Shown: one piece after another, positions 15,355 through 22,016 of the stretch
How the letters are laid out: each line of letters opens with the position of its first letter
Position numbering within the stretch: the stretch's first letter is position 1
Origin: DATKZS01 sp035527835 [NCBI: bacterium]
GTDB taxonomy: Bacteria; RBG-13-61-14
Direction: 5' to 3'
DNA: 45,107 bases
Assembly (NCBI GenBank): GCA_035527835.1
Contig: DATKZS010000004.1
Location: forward strand, 1 to 45,107
Notes under the pieces: model-generated
The model's input: only the letters and a program-made list of their open reading frames with translations
What the model was told of the DNA's origin: nothing
Database searches by the model: none
Position numbers and translations under genes: made by a program

Positions 15355-16038
15355 TCATTTCGAACTATTATTTTTCGTGATGTTTTTTCGCTCTCTGTAC
15401 TTGCCAATCCTATGCGGTAATGCATATAAATATTCCAACAAGAAATCGAGGAATTGAATAATATCTCTTGCATCGAGTGGGTCCGCTGGAGATTGTTCGG
15501 CTTGCGGATGAGCTGACTCGTTAGCAAGAAGCCTGATGTTGGTTGCGAAATCTTTCATTATTGGAGGAAGAATACCTTTGTTAGCGAGATCATTAATTTC
15601 CTCGTATAGGCTTCTACCTTCAGCTTTGTTTTCACGCAAGGCAGCCTGAAGAGAGCTGCGTGCCATCACTACTGCTGCATCCCAATTTTCATCAATGAGA
15701 TTTCTCTTGGCTTGCAACCAGAAGCGACCGACTTGTTCTGGCCAATATTCTGGGAATTTGACAAATTGAAGCGGCCATGGCAGGATACGATAATCATGAA
15801 TCCCTTCAAGCATATGCGTGCTATCCGCGGACCAAAGCACCATCACATAACCCCTGCAGTTGGCGCATTCAAGGGTATCAAAATTCAGGATTTTTGATTC
15901 ATTGGGTTTTCGCTTTTCAGCGTGGAATGCTGTTTTAAAGTTGCCTTTTTCAAGACAAAAAGGGCAAGTTATCGAGTAAATGTTCAAAGTTCTTCCATAG
16001 GAGCCGCTTGATTCACCTAATTGCCACCAGCTTTCCAT
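15355..16038 (-). CDS. DUF4145-like protein with N-terminal zinc ribbon
   Basis: The 227-residue protein has two CxxC knuckles (CPFC near residue 25 and CANC near 58) forming a zinc ribbon. A helical C-terminal domain follows with DAAVVMARSSLQAALRE, GRSLYEEINDLANKGILPP and IRLLANESAHP. This matches the DUF4145 family, found alone or joined to restriction-type and defence proteins. No catalytic residues are assigned for the family. Base composition is lower in GC than the flanks, suggesting transfer. GGAG lies 11 bases before the ATG. It ends 30 bases from the convergent SUMF1 gene, and the next minus-strand gene upstream encodes a Fic protein; the two may form an accessory pair. Confidence 0.7.
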   Translation of the reverse strand: MESWWQLGESSGSYGRTLNIYSITCPFCLEKGNFKTAFHAEKRKPNESKILNFDTLECANCRGYVMVLWSADSTHMLEGIHDYRILPWPLQFVKFPEYWPEQVGRFWLQAKRNLIDENWDAAVVMARSSLQAALRENKAEGRSLYEEINDLANKGILPPIMKDFATNIRLLANESAHPQAEQSPADPLDARDIIQFLDFLLEYLYALPHRIGKYRERKNITKNNSSK

Positions 16039-16093
16039 GTTTTATTTCGCTCCTTTAATGTTGTCGCAAGTTATGTCGCGAGTTTGTCGCAAG

Positions 16094-17167
16094 TTAAGCC
16101 TTTGACTTGCACAGCCGGTAATAGAGGCGGTTGGTGGCGCCCTCCGGAATCAGGAGGTTTTTGACGATCATGTCTTTAAGTTCCCGTTGCAGGGTGCGGC
16201 GGGTCACTTCCGGGCACAGAGATTCATAATCCTTGATGGTGAGGCCGCCCTGTTCCAGGGCCAGGCCCAGGGCTTTGCGCTGGCGTGTTGATAACCTGTG
16301 GCTACGGGCAAGCACGTCCAGCTTAATGACGTTCTCGCCCCTTGCCACGACCTCTCCCATCTGGACGGCGAGGCCGGCGGTGAAGTATTCGAGCCAGGCG
16401 GTCATGTCCATTTTGTGGTCGTCGTTCGACCTGGAGGCTCTCGACAGGCGGACGCTTTGGATGGCCTGGTAGTAGGCGGGGCGGTCGCGGTCGTAGAATT
16501 CGGAGATGGTGAAGAGCCGCTTCCCGTCGTAGCCGCTGCGGTAGAGGCATAGGGTTGAGAGGAGGCGGGCGGCGCGGCCGTTGCCGTCGAGGAAGGGATG
16601 GATATTGACGAGTTGGAACTGGGCGATGCCGGCGATGAGGACGGCGTTGGTCTCGGCATCTTTGTTGAGCCAGGCGGCCAGCTCTTTCATCAGGCGCGGG
16701 ACGTCGTAAGCGGCGGGCGGGGTGTAAACCACCTCGCCGGTCAAGGAGTTGACCACGTAGTTCTGGACCTTGCGGTAGGCGCCCGGCTGGGCCCGGTCTC
16801 CGCGCACGCCCTGGACCAGGCGGCGGTGAATCTCGCGGACCAGGCCCTCGGTGATGGGCTCGCCGCTGCCCAGGTAGCCGGCCACCAGATCGAAGGCATC
16901 CCGATAGTTCAGGAGCTCGCGGGCGTCTTCCGGGTCCGCGTCGTTGACCTTTTTCCCGGCCAGGAGCTTTTCGGACTGGGCCAGGGTCAGGCGCGTGCCC
17001 TCGATGTGCGTGGTGTGATGGGCTTCGAGGACCAGGGCGCGCTGTTGCATCTGCTTGATCCAGTCCTCGGAGAGCTTCGCTGCTTCCAGGAAGCCCCGCG
17101 CCCGCTCGATCCTGGTCAATGCCGCGGCGATGGCGTTGGTGATCGTGAACCTTGGATTGAAAGCCAT
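16094..17167 (-). CDS. Fic family AMP transferase, class II
   Basis: The 357-residue protein has a complete Fic motif [12 protein letters not shown] at 190-201 (catalytic His190) and a preceding flap region ([15 protein letters not shown]). Near the N-terminus TTHIEG (52-57) fits the inhibitory helix motif [S/T]xxxE[G/N]; Glu56 would block productive ATP binding until relieved, making this a self-inhibited class II Fic. The C-terminal ~90 residues look like a winged helix ([19 protein letters not shown]), common in chromosomal Fic proteins of this size. Fic enzymes move AMP from ATP to Ser/Thr/Tyr of a target; the target is unknown. The spacing to mglA (about 165 bases with a palindrome) suggests separate transcription. 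Confidence 0.9.
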   Translation of the reverse strand: MAFNPRFTITNAIAAALTRIERARGFLEAAKLSEDWIKQMQQRALVLEAHHTTHIEGTRLTLAQSEKLLAGKKVNDADPEDARELLNYRDAFDLVAGYLGSGEPITEGLVREIHRRLVQGVRGDRAQPGAYRKVQNYVVNSLTGEVVYTPPAAYDVPRLMKELAAWLNKDAETNAVLIAGIAQFQLVNIHPFLDGNGRAARLLSTLCLYRSGYDGKRLFTISEFYDRDRPAYYQAIQSVRLSRASRSNDDHKMDMTAWLEYFTAGLAVQMGEVVARGENVIKLDVLARSHRLSTRQRKALGLALEQGGLTIKDYESLCPEVTRRTLQRELKDMIVKNLLIPEGATNRLYYRLCKSKA

Positions 17168-17251
17168 TGCTCTTTACCTTCACCAGCCTAAGGGCAGATC
17201 ATACCACACCCTCATAGTCGAAACCAGGGTTGAGAGGCGCACACTTTCAGG

Positions 17252-17329
17252 AAAGTAGATAGTAGGTAGTAGATAGGGGAAGAGGCATGGGGCCCTTTTC
17301 CGCCCTATCTACTACCTACTATCTACTTT
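17252..17329. repeat. Palindromic element, AGATAGTAGGTAG family, copy 2
   Basis: The arms 17252-17278 and 17303-17329 are perfect 27-bp inverted repeats around a 24-base loop. The right arm ends four bases from the mglA stop, so an mglA transcript would fold this hairpin immediately after translation ends. It may act as a transcript end, though the following T-run is only three bases. Confidence 0.8.
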
Positions 17330-17332
17330 TTC

Positions 17333-17920
17333 TTACCGGCCCTTGCGCAGTTCCTGGAGGACCAGTTTGGCCACGGCCTTGAGGGTGTCGAAGACTCCTT
17401 GTCCGGTGACGGCGCAGGCTTCGAATTCGGGGACGTTGGTGGGATTGAGGAGATTTTTGAGCTCGTCCAGGGGCGCGGAGTTGGGCAGGTCGCGCTTGTT
17501 GTACTGGACGACGTAGGGGATTTTGTCGAGGTCATAGCCGTGTTCCTGGAGGTTGGTGCGGAGGTTTTCGAGGGATTCGATGTTGGCCTCCATTCTCTCG
17601 ACCTGGGAGTCGGCGGTGAAGACGACTCCGTCCACGCCCTTCAAGATGAGCTTTCGGGATGCGTCGTAGAAGACCTGTCCGGGGACGGTGTAGAGGTGGA
17701 AGCGGGTTTTGAAGCCGCGGATTTCTCCGAGGGAGAGGGGCAGGAAGTCGAAGAAGAGGGTGCGCTCGGTCTCGGTGGCGAGCGAGATCATCTTGCCCTT
17801 GGCCTGGGGGTTGGTCTTGTCGTAGATGTACTGGAGGTTGGTGGTCTTTCCGCAGAGGCCGGGACCGTAATAGACGATCTTGCAGTTGATCTCCCGCGAA
17901 GAGTAGTTTATGAAAGACAT
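17333..17920 (-). CDS. mglA: MglA-like Ras-superfamily GTPase
   Basis: The 195-residue small GTPase has P-loop GPGLCGKTT at 19-27, switch II as YTVPGQVFY (77-85, with Pro-Gly-Gln rather than Asp-x-x-Gly) and base-recognition NKRD in [10 protein letters not shown]. This is the MglA pattern: a bacterial GTPase that, GTP-bound, marks the leading pole and recruits motility or pilus machinery. It is the usual length and starts with the family-typical [16 protein letters not shown] precedes the ATG by 11 bases. It follows mglB by 33 bases in the same operon, matching the common mglB-mglA order. The PilB-type ATPase at 42.0 kb is a plausible client process. Confidence 0.93.
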   Translation of the reverse strand: MSFINYSSREINCKIVYYGPGLCGKTTNLQYIYDKTNPQAKGKMISLATETERTLFFDFLPLSLGEIRGFKTRFHLYTVPGQVFYDASRKLILKGVDGVVFTADSQVERMEANIESLENLRTNLQEHGYDLDKIPYVVQYNKRDLPNSAPLDELKNLLNPTNVPEFEACAVTGQGVFDTLKAVAKLVLQELRKGR

Positions 17921-17953
17921 CTTCCGCTCAACTCCTTCAAGGACCCCAGCGCC

Positions 17954-18445
17954 TCATTCGCTGAACAGATTGTCAATGTCATCGTCCGTGATCTCCGCGA
18001 AGGGCGAGGCCCCGGCGCCGGCGGCCTCGGCCTCGGCCTTTTTCATGAGACGGTCGAAGATGACGGCCAGCTCCTCGGAAGCCTTCTTGACGCGGAGCCG
18101 GACCAGCCCCAGGCTGGAGCGGGCGTCAAAGATGACCACCAGGATCACCCGCATGCCCACGATGGAGATGTGCAGGTTGTCGCGCTCGCCCTCGTGGAAG
18201 AGGATGGAGAACTCTTTCTCGCCGAGCAGCTTGGCCAGGCCTCCGGTGGCCGCGATGTTGCCCGCGGTAAGCGACGCCAGGCTGGTCGTGTCCAGGTTCT
18301 CGTACTCGCCGCTGGCCGCGATCAACTGGCCGTTCTTGTCCACCAGGAACACGACTTTGCCGTTCGCGTCCTTGGTCAGTTTCTCCAGAATGGCCGAAAT
18401 CTGGTGAAACTCCTCCTCGTACATGATCATCCCAGAAGCTGCCAT
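17954..18445 (-). CDS. mglB: MglB-like roadblock/LC7 protein (GTPase-activating partner)
   Basis: The 163-residue protein has one roadblock/LC7 domain (about 10-125): YEEEFHQISAILEKL, VVFLVDKNGQLIAASGE and a central beta-sheet with FHEGERDNLHISIVG. MglB dimers activate MglA GTP hydrolysis at the lagging pole in Myxococcus-type systems. A C-terminal extension rich in Ala, Glu and Asp, ending DDDIDNLFSE, could be a docking tail. AAGGAGA eight bases before the ATG supports the start. It is the first gene of the mglBA pair. A palindromic repeat (18537-18644) lies upstream, between it and porB. Confidence 0.9.
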   Translation of the reverse strand: MAASGMIMYEEEFHQISAILEKLTKDANGKVVFLVDKNGQLIAASGEYENLDTTSLASLTAGNIAATGGLAKLLGEKEFSILFHEGERDNLHISIVGMRVILVVIFDARSSLGLVRLRVKKASEELAVIFDRLMKKAEAEAAGAGASPFAEITDDDIDNLFSE

Positions 18446-18536
18446 CCTCGCTTCTCCTTGTAGCCGCCGGTTCGGGCAAAAGTTCTTTTAACTTATATCA
18501 GACCTCTAGACGGAGTTCAAGCCTCCTCTGAAAAAA

Positions 18537-18644
18537 GGCCTGAGGCCTGGGGCTTGAGGCTCGTGGCCTGAGGCTTGGGGCCTGAGGCTTGAGGCTTGGG
18601 ACCGCGTGGTTTTACCTCAAGCCTCAAGCCCCAAGCCTCAGGCC
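18537..18644. repeat. GCCTGAGGCTTGGGG stutter palindrome
   Basis: A long left arm (18537-18600) repeats GGCCTGAGG/GGCTTGAGG words many times. A 30-base part of it (18565-18594) pairs with the right arm 18615-18644 with one mismatch. It lies between porB and mglB, both on the minus strand, and could end the por transcript. Confidence 0.75.
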
Positions 18645-18652
18645 CCATATTT

Positions 18653-19603
18653 TTATTCCCCGCCCTTCTTGACGTTCACGCACTTGGCCCGCAGCCGTTC
18701 CCAGTCCTGGTCCACCCGCTGCTGGATTTCCTGGACCTTGTCGGGGGTCAGGTGCCGGAAGCGGCCGTGGCCCTTGAAATAATCGCTTACCGGCTTCCTG
18801 CTCTTCAGGTCCATCGTCATATGATACTCTCCGGCGATGACCTCGTAAAGCGGAAAGATGCCGGTCTGGGTGGCGAGCTTGCCGTACTCGATGGCCTTTT
18901 CGGACGGGATGCGCCATCCGGTGGGGCAGACCGAGAGCACGTGCACGTAGGCCGGGCCCTTGGCGGCGAGCGCGCGCTCGGTCTTTTTGAACAGGTCCAG
19001 CGGATAGGCCGAGCTGGCCTGGGCCACGTAGGGGATGCGGTGGGCCGCGGCGATCTCGGCCATGGGTTTTTTCCAGGTCTGCTGGCCGATGCTGTGGCTG
19101 CCGGCGGGCGAGGTGGTGGTGGAGGCCCCGTAAGGCGTCGAGCTGGAGCGCTGGATGCCGGTGTTCATGTAGGCCTCGTTGTCGAGGCAGAAGAAGGTCA
19201 TATCGTGGCCGCGCTCCAGGGCGCCGGAGAGCGCCTGGAAGCCGATGTCGGCGGTGCCGCCGTCGCCGGCCATGCCGATGATGTTGATCCTTTTTTGCGG
19301 CAGCCGGCCCTTGCGCATCAGGGCCTTCAAGCCCGACTCGATGCCGGAGGCCACGGCTGCGGCGTTCTCGAAGGCCACGTGGATCCAGGGCATGGTCCAG
19401 GCCGTGGTGGGCAGCGGCGTGCTCACGATCTCCATGCACCCGGTGGCCATGGCCAAGATCGTGTCCTTGCCCGCCGCCTTCAGGATGATCCTCACCGCCA
19501 GCGCCTCGGCGCAGCCCTGGCACGCCCGGTGCCCGCCCACCATGTATTCCTCACGCGGCATGCTCTTGGGCGTGACCCTTTTCGCTTTTGCTTCCTCAGC
19601 CAT
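18653..19603 (-). CDS. porB: Pyruvate:ferredoxin oxidoreductase, beta subunit
   Basis: This is the thiamine-diphosphate subunit of the enzyme that splits pyruvate with CoA to acetyl-CoA, CO2 and reduced ferredoxin in the cytoplasm. The 316-residue protein has the TPP motif starting GDGGTADIG and ending about 30 residues later at LDNEAYMNTG. Cluster cysteines are C28 and C31 (RACQGCAE), C56 (ATGCME) and the later SVCPTGW. The YMNTGIQRSSSTPYGAST stretch is typical of pyruvate-type enzymes. GGAG lies seven bases before the ATG. It is the last gene of porGDAB, separated from porA by about 98 bases that contain a double-hairpin repeat. Confidence 0.93.
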   Translation of the reverse strand: MAEEAKAKRVTPKSMPREEYMVGGHRACQGCAEALAVRIILKAAGKDTILAMATGCMEIVSTPLPTTAWTMPWIHVAFENAAAVASGIESGLKALMRKGRLPQKRINIIGMAGDGGTADIGFQALSGALERGHDMTFFCLDNEAYMNTGIQRSSSTPYGASTTTSPAGSHSIGQQTWKKPMAEIAAAHRIPYVAQASSAYPLDLFKKTERALAAKGPAYVHVLSVCPTGWRIPSEKAIEYGKLATQTGIFPLYEVIAGEYHMTMDLKSRKPVSDYFKGHGRFRHLTPDKVQEIQQRVDQDWERLRAKCVNVKKGGE

Positions 19604-19633
19604 TCCACATCTCCTTATCGTGGGAGCGCCATG

Positions 19634-19697
19634 GGTGGGCCCGACACTCTTGTCGGGCCGCTGTCAGGAGGCGCGGGACAGGAGTGTCCCGCCTACC
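19634..19697. repeat. GACACTC/GGAGTGTC double-hairpin repeat, copy B, inside the por operon
   Basis: GGCCCGACA-CTCT-TGTCGGGCC and CGGGACA-GGAG-TGTCCCG are two perfect hairpins flanked by GGTGGG and CCTACC. They lie between the porA stop and the porB ribosome site. Loops match copies A and C while stem pairs differ, with both sides changed together. Confidence 0.85.
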
Positions 19698-19701
19698 ATT
19701 G

Positions 19702-20877
19702 TTACTCCCTGGCCCCGTAAATTTCGTACTCGTCCTCCCGGCCCTGTTTCACCTTTTCGGCCGCGTCCTTGACCATCGCGATGAAGTCCGCCGGCTGCAC
19801 GTCGCGGCCGGCCAGGCCGATGATGTAGTTGACCACCTTGGGACGCTTGGGCTGCGAGTACAGCACGCTCCGGAGCTCCGACGCCACCGGCCCGCCGTAG
19901 CCGAAGCTCACCGCCCGGTCCATCACGATCAGGGTTTCCGCGTCCTTGACCGCGGCCTTGAACTCCTCGAACGGGAACGGCCGCCACAGCCGGAGCTTGA
20001 CCTGGCCCACCGCCTCTCCCTTGGCCCGCATCCGGTCCACCGCCACGCTCGCCGTCTCCGAGAGGCCGCCCATGGTCAGGATCAGCGTCTTCGCGCCCTG
20101 TGCCTGGTAGGTCTCCACCGGCTGATACTCGCGGCCGGTAAGGTCCTTCCACTCCCGCCAGCCCTTCAGGATCGCCGGCTTGCTCGCGAGCAGCGCCTCG
20201 TCCTGGGCCTTCTTGGTCTCGGTGAACAGCTCGGGCATGGCGAACGCGCCCATGGTCACGGGGTGGTCCGGGTCGAGGCGGTGCACCGGCTCGAACGCCG
20301 GCAGATACTTGACGATCTTGTCCTGCTCCACGTACTCGATCGGCTCGATCACGTGCGACACGATGAACCCGTCCAGGTTGACGATCACGGGCAATGATAC
20401 CTTCTTGTCCTCACCCACCTTGAACGCCCAGAACATGTGGTCATAGGCCTCCTGCCCGTTCTCCACGAACACCTGGATCCACCCGCAGTCCCGGATGCTC
20501 ATCACGTCCGAGTGGTCGTTCCAGATCGAGAGCGGCCCGGACAGCGACCGGTTCACCAGCGCCATCACCACCGGAAGACGGAGAGACGCCGTGATGAACA
20601 CGATCTCGCTCATCAGCGCGAGGCCCTGGGAGGAGGTGGAGGTGAAGGTCCGGGCCCCGGCCGCCGAGGTCCCGCAGCACACGCTCATCGCCGAGTGCTC
20701 GCTCTCCACCGGGATGAACTCCGCGTCAAGCTCGCCGTCGGCCACCAGCTCCGCCAGGTGCTCCACGATGTGGGTCTGAGGCGTGATCGGATACGCCGCG
20801 ATGCAGTCGGCGTCCGCCTGCGCCACCGCCTCCGCCATCGCGATGGACACCTCGACTCCGTGCTTGCCCTTGCGCAT
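19702..20877 (-). CDS. porA: Pyruvate:ferredoxin oxidoreductase, alpha subunit
   Basis: The 391-residue subunit begins MRKGKHGVEVSIAMAEA. It carries the pyrimidine-binding domain (AAYPITPQTHIVEHLAE, FIPVESEHSAMSVCCG, TSSQGLALMSE) and a C-terminal transketolase-like domain (LILTMGGLSETA ... VMDRAVSFGYGGPVASE). The start at 20877 lies two bases after the porD stop; the open frame that runs upstream through porD is a shadow. With porG, porD and porB it forms the four-subunit archaeal-type enzyme also found in many anaerobic bacteria. Confidence 0.93.
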   Translation of the reverse strand: MRKGKHGVEVSIAMAEAVAQADADCIAAYPITPQTHIVEHLAELVADGELDAEFIPVESEHSAMSVCCGTSAAGARTFTSTSSQGLALMSEIVFITASLRLPVVMALVNRSLSGPLSIWNDHSDVMSIRDCGWIQVFVENGQEAYDHMFWAFKVGEDKKVSLPVIVNLDGFIVSHVIEPIEYVEQDKIVKYLPAFEPVHRLDPDHPVTMGAFAMPELFTETKKAQDEALLASKPAILKGWREWKDLTGREYQPVETYQAQGAKTLILTMGGLSETASVAVDRMRAKGEAVGQVKLRLWRPFPFEEFKAAVKDAETLIVMDRAVSFGYGGPVASELRSVLYSQPKRPKVVNYIIGLAGRDVQPADFIAMVKDAAEKVKQGREDEYEIYGARE

Positions 20878-20879
20878 CT

Positions 20880-21170
20880 TTAGACCTCCTCCACCATCGA
20901 GATCGCTTCCACCGGGCAGATCTCCGCGCAGATGCCGCACCCCTTGCAGTAGTCCAGGTTGGCCACGTAGCACTCGTCCTCCCGCTGGTAAATCGCCGCG
21001 TCCGGGCAATACATCCAGCACCGCGCGCAGCGAATGCACTTGTCGCAATCCACGATCGGACGCCTCGAGCGCCACGAGCCGGTGTGATACTCCGAGGCGC
21101 TGCCCGGCTCCACGATCACGCAGCCGACCCCCAATTCCCTCCAGCCTATCTTGTCCATCGGTTTGGGCAT
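20880..21170 (-). CDS. porD: Pyruvate:ferredoxin oxidoreductase, delta (2[4Fe-4S]) subunit
   Basis: The 96-residue ferredoxin-type subunit has two classical CxxCxxCxxxCP motifs (CDKCIRCARCWMYCP and CKGCGICAEICP), each binding a [4Fe-4S] cluster and passing electrons out of the catalytic core. The N-terminal segment (GWRELGVGCVIVEPGSASEY, RSRRPIVD) is typical of PorD. The start MPKPMDKIGW at 21170 lies five bases after the porG stop, and the longer open frame runs back through porG. Order and spacing leave no doubt about co-transcription. Confidence 0.93.
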   Translation of the reverse strand: MPKPMDKIGWRELGVGCVIVEPGSASEYHTGSWRSRRPIVDCDKCIRCARCWMYCPDAAIYQREDECYVANLDYCKGCGICAEICPVEAISMVEEV

Positions 21171-21175
21171 GACAC

Positions 21176-21724
21176 TCACCCCTTGACCACGGTCTCGGAA
21201 AAGGCCCGGGTAACGGCCTTCCAATTGATGTCCGCGATTTTCCCGAAGCGGTCCTTGATCGGGGCTTCCAGGCTCTCGAGCTTGAGCACGCCGGTGGCCT
21301 TGACCAGAGCGCCCATCATGGCGGTGTTGGTGATGGGCCGCTTCATTTCCTCCACCGCGATCTTGGTGGCGTCCACCAAAGCGATCCGGCACTTGATCTG
21401 ATACTTGTCCCGAAGCTCCTGTTCCGCCACGTGGGAGTTGATGATCAGGATGCCGCCCGGCTTGAGTCCGCTGGCCGGGTCCAGCACGTCAAGCAGGCTC
21501 GGGTCAAGCACCACCGCCACGTCCGGGTCCTTGATCTGCGACCGCAGCCGGATCCGCTCGTCGTCCACCCGGCAAAACGCCATCACCGGCGCGCCCCGCC
21601 GCTCCGGGCCGAAGCTCGGGAAAGCCTGGCTGTAACGGCCTTCCTCGACCGCCGCCCGCGCCACCAGCTCCGCCGTGGTCACCGCGCCCTGGCCGCCCCT
21701 GCCGTGGAACCTGATCTCAAGCAT
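21176..21724 (-). CDS. porG: Pyruvate:ferredoxin oxidoreductase, gamma subunit
   Basis: The 182-residue subunit begins MLEIRFHGRGGQGAVTTAEL, with the HGRGGQG turn of the CoA-binding gamma domain. YSQAFPSFGPERRGAPVMAF follows, also characteristic. It is the first gene of porGDAB. The 290-base gap to the divergent GH2 gene must hold the por promoter; the AT-rich patch around 21890-21915 is the best candidate, but no clear box pair stands out on the minus strand. Confidence 0.92.
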   Translation of the reverse strand: MLEIRFHGRGGQGAVTTAELVARAAVEEGRYSQAFPSFGPERRGAPVMAFCRVDDERIRLRSQIKDPDVAVVLDPSLLDVLDPASGLKPGGILIINSHVAEQELRDKYQIKCRIALVDATKIAVEEMKRPITNTAMMGALVKATGVLKLESLEAPIKDRFGKIADINWKAVTRAFSETVVKG

Positions 21725-22016
21725 GACCCTTAAACACCTCCCTGACTCCAGCCGGCAAATGACCCCCGCCGCGTCCGGAACCCGTCATCGCGAACCCTGC
21801 AAGATCATCCGATTTTGATCGAACCAGCGGGAGATTGAACGTCAGCGGCTGTCTTAAAATTCATTTACTGCCCGGAGCCTGTCTTTCAATATAATCAGCG
21901 ATTTGCAGAATATAACATAGCAGCCTGGAAACCGCAAACATCGCGGCCCCCTCCGGCTTGACGCGGCGTCGAGCTTCTGATGCAATGAGATGAAGTCGAA
22001 CGCAAGGAGGAGTCCC

